From Symbiodinium natans (Eukaryota; Sar; Dinophyceae; Suessiales; Symbiodiniaceae): a stretch of DNA of 64,000 nucleotides. Shown here in pieces: positions 12,103 through 20,835 of this stretch; within the stretch, counting starts at the first letter, position 1, and each line of letters begins with the position of its first letter. The position numbers were made by a program, and so were the translations under genes. The notes below the pieces were generated by a model. The model was not told the origin of the DNA, ran no database searches, and saw nothing but the letters and a program-made list of their open reading frames with translations. The stretch covers positions 836,136-900,135 of the forward strand of contig CAJNDS010000458.1 of the NCBI GenBank assembly GCA_905221605.1. The letters run 5' to 3'.

Positions 12103-12160
12103 GAGAATGCCATGCTGAAGCGCCGCCTGGCGATGCACGAGGCCTCCCTCTGCTTTTTTG
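12103..12160 (+). CDS. Putative exon, charged helix
   Basis: Strong acceptor TTTCTGCCAG, donor GTAGAT. It reads ENAMLKRRLAMHEASLCFF plus one base, like a helix or coiled coil. The phase continues into the island at 12273. Confidence 0.5.
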
Positions 12161-12272
12161 GTAGATATCATAAACCCCAAACCCTAAACCCTAAACCCTA
12201 AACCCTAAACCCCAAACCCTAAATCCCACAACCTGAGGGTTCAGGGTGGCATGCCCCTCCCTCTTTTTGCAG

Positions 12273-12310
12273 GCAGCTGGCCTTCGCAGCAACACGCAGA
12301 GGCCGCGAAC
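12273..12310 (+). CDS. Putative exon following 12103-12160
   Basis: Strong acceptor CTCTTTTTGCAG. The G left at 12160 plus the first GC gives Gly, then SWPSQQHAEAAN and a possible GTGTGC donor. The intron between them is short (112 nt) and contains CCCTAAA units. Confidence 0.4.
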
Positions 12311-12340
12311 GTGTGCATCTTTCTTGCGGGGGGCTACTAT

Positions 12341-12510
12341 GTGCTTAACAACCCCCAACAACAAATCTTCTTCCTTGTAAGGATAATACTAGGGATTATG
12401 ATTTTAACTATTTGCTTAAGAACCCCCAAAAAATAAAAACCATGTTCTTCCTTATAAGGATAACATAGGGATTATGATTTTACATTTTTTGGGGGGTTCT
12501 TAAGCAAACA
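12341..12510. mobile_element. MITE family C copies, tandem
   Basis: Two related halves with the motif TTCTTCCTT..AAGGATAA..AGGGATTATGATTTTA; the second is closed by GGGGGGTTCTTAAGCAAAC, the inverse of TTGCTTAAGAACCCCC at 12412. Confidence 0.65.
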
Positions 12511-12612
12511 GTAGGGGAGGAGCATTTGGGGATACAGCATTAGATCCTGGGCTAGAGCTCGAACCCCTGCCCACCCGCAAGAAGAAAAAAAGAAAGCTCC
12601 CTGGCTAATTCC

Positions 12613-12690
12613 TGAAACCCTAAACCCTAAACCCTAAACCCTAAACCCTAAACCCTAAACCCTAAACCCTAAACCCTAAACCCTAAACCG
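12613..12690. repeat. Telomere-like array (CCCTAAA)n
   Basis: Near-perfect CCCTAAA units immediately upstream of an exon-like island. Confidence 0.95.
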
Positions 12691-12721
12691 CACCTGTGCT
12701 GCTTCCAATCGGCACTGCCAG

Positions 12722-12780
12722 GCTCGAGGAGCCCCAGGGGGCGAACGCAGAGGCTCTTCGGGAGGGAGGGGAGAGAGAGA
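12722..12780 (+). CDS. Putative exon, frame uncertain, 3' end unclear
   Basis: Acceptor GGCACTGCCAG. One open frame begins LEEPQGANAEALREG and runs into GA-rich sequence. It is followed by a CCCTAAA array instead of the usual TTTAGGG, and I see no clear GT donor. It may be a relic or may use a non-GT donor. Confidence 0.3.
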
Positions 12781-13203
12781 GCGGGGGAAGGGGAAAGGGG
12801 ACACCCTAAACCCTAAACCCTAAACCCTAAACCCTAAACCCTAAACCCAAACCCCAAACCCCAAACCCCAAACCCCAAACCCCAAACCCCAAACCCCAAA
12901 CCCCAAACCCTAAACCCGAAACCTTTCCTACCATATAATGAAAAACCATAATGGTATTCGTGGGCATTGGCCCGGGGCTTCGTGGGCAAAGGCCCGGGGC
13001 TGTGGGCATAGGCCCGGCCTGGAGCCCCTAAACCCTTGCGACCCTAAACCCTTGAGACCCTAAACCCTTGAGACCCTAAACCGTTGCGAACCCTATTAGT
13101 TGTGTTCTTGAGAAAAATAAGAAGAAACTTTGTATTTCTCAATGTTATGGGAACTCCGGGTGGGTGGGTATTTTTCGATGTTACGAGAAACTGCTCGACC
13201 AGG

Positions 13204-13440
13204 AGCTCTTGAACCCTAAACCCGGAACCCTAAACCCTAAGCCCTAAACCCCTAAACCCCTAAACCCCTAAACCCCTAAACCCCTAAACCCCTAAACCCC
13301 TAAACCCCTAGACCCCTAGACCCCTAGACGCCTAGACCCCTAGACCCCTAGACCCCTAGACCCCTAGACCCCTAAACCCCTAAACCCCTGAACCCCTAAA
13401 CCCCTGAACCCCTGAACCCCCAACCCTAAACCCCTAAACC
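13204..13440. repeat. Variant telomere-like array (CCCCTAAA)n
   Basis: An 8-mer variant, CCCCTAAA/CCCCTAGA, is homogenised over about 230 bp, unlike the flanking 7-mer arrays. It points to local amplification rather than copying of a standard telomere. Confidence 0.9.
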
Positions 13441-13450
13441 CACCAAAAGC

Positions 13451-13530
13451 CGAGCTGCACACCCTGACTTCTGAAGCCTGGAGCTGCCCAGGTGTCTGCC
13501 AGCGAGCGAGGGCGCCCTGGCCAAAAGCAA
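13451..13530 (+). CDS. Exon-like island between opposing arrays, frame uncertain
   Basis: A GC-rich island with CCCTAAA-type repeats before it and TTTAGGG after it, ending AAAAAGAGTTTAG. It contains AELHTLTSEAWSCP in one frame and ASEGALAKSKK in another, and several AGs that could be acceptors. The setting matches the other exons, but the frame cannot be fixed. Confidence 0.3.
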
Positions 13531-13539
13531 AAAGAGTTT

Positions 13540-14070
13540 AGAGTTTAGGGCTAGTGTTTAGTGTTAGGGTGAAGGGTTTAGGGTTTAGGGTTTAGGGCTA
13601 GGGTTTAGGGTTTAGGTTTAGAGGGTTTAGGGTTTAGGGTTTAGGGTCTCTCGGGTTTCGGGTTTAGGGTTTAGGTTTTTCGGGTGTTGGGTTTTAGGGT
13701 TTATGGTTTTGGGGTTTAGGGTTTAGGGTTTAGGGTTCAGGGTTTAGGGTTTAGGGTCTCTCGGGTTTCAGGTTTAGGGTTTAGGGTTTTTGGCTGTCTG
13801 GGTTTTGGGGTTTTAGGGTTTCAGGGTTTAGAGTTTTAGGACTTTAGGGTTTTAGGGTTTAGGGTTTAGGGTTTTAGGGTTTTAGGGTTTTAGGGTTTTA
13901 GGGTTTTAGGGTTTTAGGGTTTTAGGGTTTTAGGGTTCTAGGGTTCTAGGGTTTTAGGGTGTTAGGGTTTTAAGGTTTTAGGGTTTTAGGGTTTTAGGGT
14001 TTTAGGGTTTTAGGGTTTTAGGGTTTTAGGGTTTAGGGTGTAGGGTTTTTGGGGTTTTAGGGTTTAGTTT
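13540..14070. repeat. Telomere-like array with TTTTAGGG variant block
   Basis: TTTAGGG units (13560-13770) grade into a homogeneous 8-mer TTTTAGGG block (about 13850-14030). Confidence 0.9.
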
Positions 14071-14330
14071 TAGGGCACGCGTGGAGACTTGCGCAAAGCT
14101 CTTGGCAGTCGGATAGCTTGTTGAACACTCAATTCCCTTATTAAGGTTTAGGGCTTAGGGTTGCAGAAGTAGCTGTTGACCTGCCTCAGTTTCCATGATT
14201 TGTAAGGTCATGAGACCCACTATCCTCAGCAAGCTTGATCTCGACCAGAATCCTGTCCCCAATTTTTCTCAGAGCGGCTGTAATTAATTGCGCCTAAACC
14301 CCAAACCCTGAGAACCCTAAACCCTACCTT

Positions 14331-14428
14331 AAGGACCCGCACCTACTCTCTTGTAGGTTACCTAAGAATCCTATACGGGGCTGTATAGAAATAACCTACA
14401 AGACAGGTAGGTTTTGGGTTCTTAAGCA
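14331..14428. mobile_element. MITE family A copy
   Basis: CCTACTCTCTTGTAGGTTACC at the left is answered by AATAACCTACAAGACAGGTAGG at the right, ending TTCTTAAG. A second copy with the same plan is at 16953-17042. Confidence 0.6.
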
Positions 14429-14580
14429 AGGCAACAGGAAACCCTAAACCCCAAACCCTAAACCCCAAACCCTAAACCCTAAACCCCAAACCCTAAACCC
14501 TAAACCCTAAACCCTAAAACCCTATAAACCCTAGACCCTAAACACTAGACCCCAAACCCTCAACCCTGAAAGCTCCACAG

Positions 14581-14651
14581 GAATGCGGCCAGTCGACGCG
14601 CTGCCTTGGGCAGCGATCGCGTCTCCAGGACCGAACCTGAAGCAGCTTCGG
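14581..14651 (+). CDS. Chain B exon 1 (putative)
   Basis: Acceptor GCTCCACAG, donor GTTTAGGG. In the frame that joins the next island it reads MRPVDALPWAAIASPGPNLK and on to phase 0. A second frame, NAASRRAALGSDRV, is also open, so the frame rests on phase agreement. Confidence 0.4.
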
Positions 14652-14945
14652 GTTTAGGGTTTAGGGTTTAGGGCTTAGGGCTTAGGGCTTAGGGTTTAGG
14701 AGTTTGACAATTTTAGGGTTTAGAACTTCTTCAGGGCTTCAGGGTTTAGGATATGGGGTTTCGGGTTCAGGACATGGGGCTTCGTATTGGGGAGTAGGGT
14801 TAAGCTTTGAACCTCAAACCCTAAACCCCTTAGCCCTTAGCCCTAATCCCTAACCCCTAACCCCTAAACCCTAAACCCTAAACCCCACACCCTAAACCCC
14901 GAACCCTAAACCCTAGACCCAAAACCCAACGAAACACCCTTTCAG

Positions 14946-15019
14946 CCCTTGTCGTTGAAAGCCCCTAAACTTGTCCGCTCCCCTTGCGACAGGGCTGACC
15001 CGACTTTGTCTCAACAAGG
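14946..15019 (+). CDS. Chain B exon 2 (putative)
   Basis: Good acceptor CACCCTTTCAG; it reads PLSLKAPKLVRSPCDRADPT and continues to two bases (GG) before a GTTTAC donor. The upstream intron begins with TTTAGGG and ends with CCCTAAA units. Confidence 0.5.
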
Positions 15020-15231
15020 GTTTACTGCCCTGACCTCCAGTTGGGTTTATGGGATTTGGGGGGGGGGGTTAAAGCGGTTGTGGGTTTGCGGTGTAGGGTT
15101 AAGGGTTTTGGGTTTAGGTTTAGTGTTTAGGGTTTAGGGTTGTTTAGGGTTTAGGGTTTAGGGTTTAGGGTTTAGGGTTTAGGGTTTAGGGTTTAGGGTT
15201 TAGGGTTTAGGGTTTAGGGTTTTTTTCGTAG

Positions 15232-15287
15232 GCTCGCAACCACTCCAACAACCCAACTCACCAGTCTGCTTAACCCTGGGGCTCAGG
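15232..15287 (+). CDS. Chain B exon 3 (putative)
   Basis: Acceptor TTTTTTTCGTAG, donor GTTTAGG. GG from 15019 plus the first G gives Gly, then LATTPTTQLTSLLNPGAQ and one base. It is a Thr/Leu-rich segment of unknown role. Confidence 0.4.
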
Positions 15288-15424
15288 GTTTAGGACTTAA
15301 AGTCTTAGGGAAGTACCCTGCAGGGTTTTATTCGGGTCGAGGGTTGAGGGCCCAAGTTGAGGGCTTAGGGTTTAGGGTATAGGGTTTGGGGTCTAGGGTG
15401 TGTCGATTAGGGTTTAGGGTTTAG

Positions 15425-15916
15425 TTAGGGTTTAGGGTTTCGGGTTTCAGGTTTAGGGTTTACGCGAACACAAAACCCAACACAGCTCCCCCACAGCAGC
15501 TTCGAGCCCCCACGCGTCAAGCTTCTGTCGGCTGCCAGGAACTGCCGCGTCAGCAGCCCCAGTGAAAGATGGGTTGAGGGGTGAGGGGTGAGGGTTGAGG
15601 GTTGAGGGTTACCAAGGTTCAGGGTTTCGGGTTTGGTTCTTTGAGTCGGAGTGTCGGGATTGAAAATGCGGATGCCAGTGCACATGGGCATTGAGACACG
15701 ACATGATGCTCCTGTATCGGCTACCGCGAGAATAAGTTCCCGTTTCATAAGAGGAACCACGATTTGGAGAATTCGCTCTATCGTGGTGACACCGATGCTG
15801 TGAGAGTGTGGACTCTGTAAATTAAGGGGGTTGAGCTGCATTTGGGTTTTTTCGGTGAGACCCGAAACAACTGTAGTAGAATCCCGAAAAAGATCAGAGA
15901 AACCCTCCCAGCACAT
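15425..15916 (-). CDS. Reverse ORF with aspartyl-protease-like DTG motif (doubtful)
   Basis: A 163-residue minus-strand ORF starting at an ATG at 15914-15916. It contains RELILAVADTGASC, which fits the active-site pattern of retropepsin-type aspartic proteases (hydrophobic-x-hydrophobic-D-T-G-A/S). The last 50 or so residues are translated telomere-like repeat. No second protease motif and no reverse transcriptase can be seen. It could be a decayed retroelement fragment or chance. Part overlaps a putative plus-strand exon at 15497. Confidence 0.25.
   Translation of the reverse strand: MCWEGFSDLFRDSTTVVSGLTEKTQMQLNPLNLQSPHSHSIGVTTIERILQIVVPLMKRELILAVADTGASCRVSMPMCTGIRIFNPDTPTQRTKPETLNLGNPQPSTLTPHPSTHLSLGLLTRQFLAADRSLTRGGSKLLWGSCVGFCVRVNPKPETRNPKP
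15497..15572 (+). CDS. Chain B exon 4 (putative)
   Basis: Acceptor CCCCCACAG (or three bases later, same frame), donor GTTGAGGG. In the phase from 15287 it reads ASSPHASSFCRLPGTAASAA and onward. Another frame, FEPPRVKLLSAARNC, is equally open. Confidence 0.35.
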
Positions 15917-16175
15917 CCGAAAGGTGCCGACGCGGTCTCAGCGTAGAGGGTGGGGTGGGTGGGAGCTTTGGGCCTCCAGGGTGTTTCTTTCGCCCCCCCA
16001 CAAGAAACCTTAGGCCATAGGAGTTAGCGGTTGAAGTTGCTACTGATGGTTTCTGCGGCCCCAACCCCCCCCCCCCAAAAAAAAAAAAAAAAAAAAACAG
16101 ATACACCACACCCCCCCCAAAACCAGACGCACCCGCCCAGACCCCCCCGGTGTTCAGGACAAGTTGTCGGGGCAG

Positions 16176-16258
16176 CAGAAACCGGCGCTGCCATGTTATC
16201 GGTGTTGAGGGCGGCCAAGCATCTCCCGACTGCGCATGTTGGATGGCTCGCCAGCAGG
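16176..16258 (+). CDS. Chain B exon 5 (putative)
   Basis: Acceptor TCGGGGCAG, donor GTTTTC. In the phase of the previous island it reads RNRRCHVIGVEGGQASPDCA, Cys-rich. The overlapping frame MLSVLRAAKHLPTAHVGWLA is open too, so the frame choice is tentative. Confidence 0.35.
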
Positions 16259-16320
16259 GTTTTCATTGATATCCGAGGGGGTCAAACAACTCAACTGCTC
16301 CAAGCGTTGCAGCACCTCAG

Positions 16321-16360
16321 ATTTCCGAGGAGAGATCTTCAGGACACGGCGCGCCCTTCG
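16321..16360 (+). CDS. Chain B exon 6 (putative)
   Basis: Acceptor GCACCTCAG, donor GTTTTGC. G from 16258 plus AT gives Asp, then FRGEIFRTRRAL and two bases. It is a small basic exon. Confidence 0.4.
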
Positions 16361-16443
16361 GTTTTGCGGCTTTGGGGTTTTATGGGTTTAGGGCCTTTTA
16401 GGGTTTAGGGTTCAGGGGGATGTTTTTGGCTTAGGGGTGTGAG

Positions 16444-16511
16444 GCCTTGAATGCTACGGTTACGAGCTCTCCGGCTTCTCTTGGTCCCAAACACTCGGGA
16501 AACAGCACAAA
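16444..16511 (+). CDS. Chain B exon (putative)
   Basis: Acceptor GGTGTGAG, donor GTTTGGGG. It reads LECYGYELSGFSWSQTLGKQ, ends in phase 0 and joins the island at 16568 cleanly. The join back to 16360 is out of phase, so an exon or donor choice between them is missing. Confidence 0.4.
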
Positions 16512-16567
16512 GTTTGGGGTTTGGGGGTTCGGGTTTAGGGATTGGGGTTAAGGGATTTGGTGTGTAG

Positions 16568-16687
16568 GAGTCATTGAGTTTCACCCGACCCGCCTGGAGA
16601 GCCAACGCTGCGATCCTGGCGACGATGTCGGGGCTCTTGGACGAAACGATGCTGCCCTTCGGCCAGAATTCGGAAAAGTGGAGTTTC
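16568..16687 (+). CDS. Chain B exon, 40 codons (putative)
   Basis: Acceptor TTTGGTGTGTAG, possible donor GTAGTG. It has 40 open codons, including SGLLDETMLPFGQNSEKWSF at the C-terminal end. The reverse strand is also open (SKSPDIVARIAALALQAG), so strand is not certain; the acceptor and the neighbouring phases favour plus. Confidence 0.5.
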
Positions 16688-16743
16688 GTAGTGTCTCCCA
16701 CACTTCCCCCCCCCCCCAGCAAAAACCAAGAGTAAAAACTAAT

Positions 16744-16822
16744 ACATGTGTATCTGTATATATATATATACATACATATATGCATATGTAATATGTGCAT
16801 ATATATATATATATATATGTAT
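16744..16822. repeat. TA/CATA microsatellite
   Basis: TATATATACATACATATATG-type repeats. Overlapping ORFs in this stretch (YIYIYIY) are translated repeat. Confidence 0.9.
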
Positions 16823-16952
16823 TGCACACCACAAGGATCTAAGACCCAGAAATGGGGAATATTCGGGGATACCCCTCCTTCAAGGGTTCATGCGGTCCGT
16901 GATTCATGGTTCAGGGTTACAAAGTCTACAGAGTTGTTCTTCAGGCTTTGGG

Positions 16953-17042
16953 CAAAACCCTACCTTCTTGTAGGTTACCTTAGAACCTGAAGGGGCTCTA
17001 GAGCAATAACCTACCAAAAAAGTAGGGTTTTGGATTCTTAAG
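16953..17042. mobile_element. MITE family A copy
   Basis: AAAACCCTACCTTCTTGTAG at the left and CTACCAAAAAAGTAGGGTTT at the right, with inner GGTTACCT/AATAACC, ending TTCTTAAGG. It is the same family as 14331-14428. Confidence 0.6.
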
Positions 17043-17182
17043 GTATGATTTCTGGAAACTCTACCCCCCCTCTCCCCCCCATTATTGCAGGGTTAGGGAG
17101 GGGGGGCGGGGGTTTGGGGGGGGGGGGGGGGGCTTGTGGAATGGGGGGGGGGGGGGGGGGGGCCGGGGCAGTTGCTGTCCAG

Positions 17183-17209
17183 GACTTCCCCTTGTCTGCT
17201 TCTTCGGGA
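17183..17209 (+). CDS. Chain B micro-exon (putative)
   Basis: Acceptor GCTGTCCAG, donor GTAGCG. Nine whole codons, DFPLSASSG, in phase with both neighbours (16687 and 17410). It lies just after a poly-G stretch. The size makes it tentative. Confidence 0.3.
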
Positions 17210-17251
17210 GTAGCGAGAACCAAAACCCTGATCCAAGGAACTCGAAACCCT

Positions 17252-17398
17252 AAACCGACCAAACCCTAAACCCTAAACCCTAAACCCTAAACCCTAAACC
17301 CTAAACCCTAAACCCTAAACCCTAAACCCTAAACCCTAAACCCTAAACCCTAAACCCTAAACCCTAAACCCTAAACCCTAAACCCTAAACCCTAAACC
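17252..17398. repeat. Telomere-like array (CCCTAAA)n, near perfect
   Basis: About twenty CCCTAAA units with almost no variation, ending shortly before the acceptor of the exon at 17410. Confidence 0.97.
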
Positions 17399-17409
17399 GA
17401 ACCCCCAAG

Positions 17410-17461
17410 GTCTGTGCGGAAGATGAAGGACCAACAGTTGTGTGTTTGCTCCGTGGAATCG
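17410..17461 (+). CDS. Chain B exon (putative)
   Basis: Acceptor CCCCCAAG directly after the CCCTAAA array, donor GTTTAGGG at the head of a TTTAGGG array. It reads VCAEDEGPTVVCLLRGI plus one base. It is a typical exon-between-opposed-arrays case. Confidence 0.55.
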
Positions 17462-17638
17462 GTTTAGGGTTTAGGGTTTAGGGTCTAGGGTTTAGGGTTT
17501 TGGGTTTTGGGTTTAGGGTGGTTTAGGGTTTAGCTGGCTTCAGACGGCTTGATAGGGCTTTTGGTTTAGCCCGCGCTAGACCCGAAAGCCCGGGAAACAA
17601 GGCAGGCCCGAAGCACATTCCCCAAACATCTGGCACAG

Positions 17639-17679
17639 CGATGCGTGTTCTAGGTCTCATGGAATATTCACGATCTGTG
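17639..17679 (+). CDS. Chain B exon (putative)
   Basis: Acceptor TCTGGCACAG, donor GTAGAC. G from 17461 plus CG gives Ala, then MRVLGLMEYSRSV, phase 0. Reading on without splicing meets a TAG within 20 nt. Confidence 0.45.
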
Positions 17680-17718
17680 GTAGACGGAGGGTAGACGGAG
17701 GGACGGTTCCTCACACAG

Positions 17719-17790
17719 ATCGTTGCTAGCAAGATGCGAATTACAAGCAAGATCCTGCAACTCTTATGCCCAGCTCTGCTCACAATGCTT
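17719..17790 (+). CDS. Chain B exon, hydrophobic/basic helix (putative)
   Basis: Acceptor CCTCACACAG, donor GTTAGG. 24 codons with IVASKMRITSKILQLLCPAL followed by LTML: basic residues spaced along a hydrophobic helix, possibly membrane-associated. The intron before it is only 39 nt, with a direct repeat of GTAGACGGAGG. Confidence 0.45.
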
Positions 17791-17905
17791 GTTAGGGGAT
17801 TCGGGGCTCCAAACCCTAAGCATACCTGCAAGATGATTCTCGGGAGCTTTGGGGGGTCAAGATGCCAGGTGGGTCCCCTTGTGGGCTCACCCTATGGGCT
17901 TTAAG

Positions 17906-17932
17906 AGGATCTCATGTTGGATACTTTCAGAG
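17906..17932 (+). CDS. Chain B micro-exon (putative)
   Basis: Nine whole codons, RISCWILSE, between GGCTTTAAG and GTTTTGAG; phase 0 on both sides. Weak on its own. Confidence 0.25.
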
Positions 17933-17980
17933 GTTTTGAGCCAACTGAACGGGGGTTTGGGGTGCGCGCTGGGGGTGTAG

Positions 17981-18010
17981 ATAGGGCTTCTGAGGGCTTT
18001 TTTGTGCATG
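17981..18010 (+). CDS. Chain B micro-exon, hydrophobic (putative)
   Basis: Ten whole codons, IGLLRAFLCM, between GGGGTGTAG and GTAGAG; phase 0 on both sides. Weak on its own. Confidence 0.25.
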
Positions 18011-18112
18011 GTAGAGAGTTCATGACAGAAACCGATATACAGCTCACTTGGGTTTGGGGTCTAGGTTTGTTCAGGGCTTATTCGGGGATTTTATTCCAGG
18101 CTTTATCGGTTC

Positions 18113-18205
18113 CCCAGAGGGTCCATGTGTAGTACTATTCAAAACCTACTTAGTATGGTTTTTGGGCACCTAATTCCATAACAGTACTACAAATGGACCC
18201 TCCGG
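18113..18205. mobile_element. MITE family D copy
   Basis: AGAGGGTCCATGTGTAGTACT at the left is answered by AGTACTACAAATGGACCCTC at the right. Another copy is at 25213-25321. Confidence 0.65.
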
Positions 18206-18533
18206 GGTTTATCGTTTGAGGAGCACCGCATTGTCCCCTTCTAATAATATAATGCCCCATAACCGCTCGATTGATAGTGCTTGCGTTTCCCGTCATCACA
18301 TTCACATACCGTACCCACATTGACATGGGTATGCCCCAAATAGAAAAATCACCCCCAAATTGCCCCCAATGCTATAACCCAGGTCTTGGGAGCCCCCAAA
18401 GAAGGGTACCCCTCTTTTTGGAAAACCCGGAAATGTGCCCCTAAACCTTAAGCCCTAAACCCGAAACCTTGAACCCTAAACCCTGAACCCTAAACCCTCA
18501 CAGCGGGGGGGAGAGAACTTGTCGCCACCCCAG

Positions 18534-18602
18534 AGCACTCAGGAGATCTTCCGCAAGTACGACCGCGATGGCGACGGAGTGATCTCGCGGAAGGCTCTGG
18601 AG
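18534..18602 (+). CDS. EF-hand gene 1, first EF-hand exon
   Basis: Acceptor GCCACCCCAG, donor GTGAGC, 23 whole codons. EIFRKYDRDGDGVISRKALE shows an entering helix and a calcium loop with Asp at positions 1, 3 and 5, Gly at 6 and Ile at 8. Position 12, normally Glu, is Ala, so calcium binding may be weakened. The phase-0 end joins the exon at 19389 to give the exiting helix ALEDILQKL. The family is EF-hand calcium sensor; whether it is free-standing or the tail of a larger protein (many dinoflagellate ion channels carry EF-hands) is not settled. Confidence 0.75.
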
Positions 18603-18609
18603 GTGAGCA

Positions 18610-18760
18610 GTCTTGGGGTTTAGAGTTTAGGGGTTTGGGGGTTTGGGGGTTTAGGGGTTTAGGGGTTTAGGGGTTTAGGGGTTTAGGGGTTTAGGGGTTT
18701 AGGGGTTTAGGGGTTTAGGGGTTTAGGGGTTTAGGGGTTTTGGTTTTGGGTTTAGGGGTT
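18610..18760. repeat. Variant telomere-like array (GGGGTTTA)n
   Basis: A homogeneous 8-mer TTTAGGGG block starting a few bases after the exon donor. Confidence 0.9.
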
Positions 18761-19388
18761 CATAGTGCCAGCACGACCCATAAAGGTGACTGCAAAAACG
18801 GGACTTTCCGACCTGGCTTGCGTCCCACAAAACACCTTCACAGCTGCGCGATGGCAAACTTGGGGGTGGGTGAGGGGGGGCCCTGGGCGCATTCATCTAA
18901 TGGTACAAACAGGGCTCCCTTGTTTACAACTTATGGCAATCCTGAACCCGCAAGTCTAGACCCTAGAGGCTCTAAATCCTAAACCATCGTGTTGACAAGG
19001 GTTTAGCTTGATCCAACAGCGATGATGCCCCATTGCACAGCATGCTTGCTCAGTTTCCTTCCAAAATCTCCGGCTGCTTTGTATTTGGAGTTTTTCCCGT
19101 CTTCCACCTTCGAGCGTGAAACTTTTTTGTTTTGTGGTTGGGGGGGATAAAGTTTCGCTGAAACAAGCCCTAACGCCCCAACCCTATGCCCTAAAGCTCA
19201 GACTTCAAACACACAAACCCTTACAGAAAACCCCGAACGCGAACACCGACAACCCCGAATTAAAACCCTAAGCCCTTAGACCCTTAACACATCCTAGGCC
19301 CGCAGCCACCCAAACGCCCAGACTGAGAGGAACCGAATCGCACAAAAGCCCCACGACCCTAAACAGCAAACCCTTTCGACCCTGAAAG

Positions 19389-19431
19389 GACATCCTCCAA
19401 AAGCTATGCCCCGGCATCGACCAGCAGGACG
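19389..19431 (+). CDS. EF-hand gene 1, second exon (exiting helix)
   Basis: Acceptor CCCTGAAAG. It reads DILQKLCPGIDQQD and one base if a GC donor (GCTTGT) is used at 19432. This donor restores the frame of the next exon, where the GT donor 19 bases downstream does not. It completes the first EF-hand and starts the linker. A GC donor fits dinoflagellate practice but is inferred here. Confidence 0.6.
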
Positions 19432-19811
19432 GCTTGTCATGGCCCATGGGGTTTTGTGGCTTTGGGGGTGTAGGGTTTAGGGTCTAGGGGGATTAGGGTT
19501 TAGGGTTAGGGGGTTTAGGGGGTTTATGGGGTTTATGGGGTTTATGGGGTTTAGGGTTCGGGCTTGGGGTTTAGGAGTGCAGGGCTGAGGGTTTAGGAGC
19601 TTAGTTGCGCTTATGGAGCCATAGGAATGGGGGAGCTGAAGACCCCTGAGCTCTGTTCAAAGAACTGGGCCCCAAATCCCTGAACCCGAAACCCTAAAAC
19701 CTGAAACCTGCACCTTCAACCCTGAAACCTAAACCCGACACCCCAAACTCTGAAATCTAAGCCCTAAGCCCTAAACCCTAAACCCTAAACCCTAAACCCT
19801 ATACGCCGCAG

Positions 19812-19866
19812 CGGGAGCCCGAGAGGAGATGGACTTCATCTTCCGCCTCTTTGCCGCATTTGTTTG
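19812..19866 (+). CDS. EF-hand gene 1, entering helix of second EF-hand
   Basis: Acceptor TACGCCGCAG after a CCCTAAA array, donor GTAACC. It reads GAREEMDFIFRLFAAFV and two bases, an amphipathic helix. It precedes a 4.4-kb intron that contains a large mobile element. A join in phase to the exon at 24325 gives the EF-hand loop; an alternative join to 24051 is also in phase. Confidence 0.6.
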
Positions 19867-20562
19867 GTAACCAGCCTAAGGTTTGGGGTCTGGGGTTTGG
19901 GGCTTAGGGTTTAGGGTTTAGCGTTTAGGGTTTAGGGTTTAGGGATCCAAAGTGTGGGCCCGCATTATGTAGAGTGTGTGTAAGGGTTCTAGAACAGGGG
20001 ACCGAAATTTCAGGGCCCATACTTCCCCCAAAACAAAACGACCTCCAAACCACAGGCTATGGAGGATGCAGAAGGTTGAGGGTCTAGTTTGTTTGGTGTT
20101 AACAGGGTTTAGGGTTTGAGGGTTTGGGGTTTAGGGTGTTAGGGATTAGGGTTTCGGGTTTCGGGTTTGGGGTTTACGGCGTTCTGTTCTTTCCGTTTTT
20201 TTGGGCTGAACGTTGGGTTTAGGCTTTAGGGCCTTTATTTATCTAGGATCCAGGGCCGGCTCCGTATGTCTGTGGTAGTCCAAAAAAAGATTTCTGCGAA
20301 TGTCTCTGGCAAAGAGCAAGAACTGAAATGCCATCTGAAGCCAAATCCCTACAGTCCAACACCCTAAACCCTAAACCCTGAACCCCAAAGCCTTCAAACC
20401 CTTACATGGGGCAAGTTGCAGGAGCCAGCCAAATAACAGAGAAAGCGCCGAACCCCACCAAACTCAAACTACGATAGCAACGGAAGTTCCGAAAAATCAT
20501 GGGTTGCAGAACACCGAGACGTCTGTCCCGAAGGAAGAGACGCACAAAGACCCCCCCCCCCT

Positions 20563-20612
20563 ATGCAAATCCCTGTTAAGGACCTGTTAGTGTAAGGGGG
20601 AACATGCCAAAT
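20563..20612. mobile_element. MITE family B, right-end fragment
   Basis: AATCCCTGTTAAGGACC and GTAAGGGGGAACATGCC match the right half of family B; the left half is missing. Confidence 0.45.
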
Positions 20613-20835
20613 ATCTCATCAGAAATCACTGCGTCCACCCCAACACCTTTCTCTTGTTTGCGGTCTACCGCCTAACCCCCTGGTTCTTAGTATGGGAATG
20701 AGGGAATTAAGGCCCTATGTACATACATATATATATATATATATGGTACCCCCCCCCCCAAGTACCTAGGTCTCATTTTCTTCCCTGTCTCAGGTACCGG
20801 CCTCAGATGACTTGCCTCTTGTAGGGTTTAGGGTT

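Noticed and set aside
16405-16827. Reverse ORF with SKSPDIVARIAALALQAG
   Set aside because: It looks protein-like, but the plus strand has the better acceptor and phase agreement with both neighbours. Kept only as an alternative in the 16568 entry.
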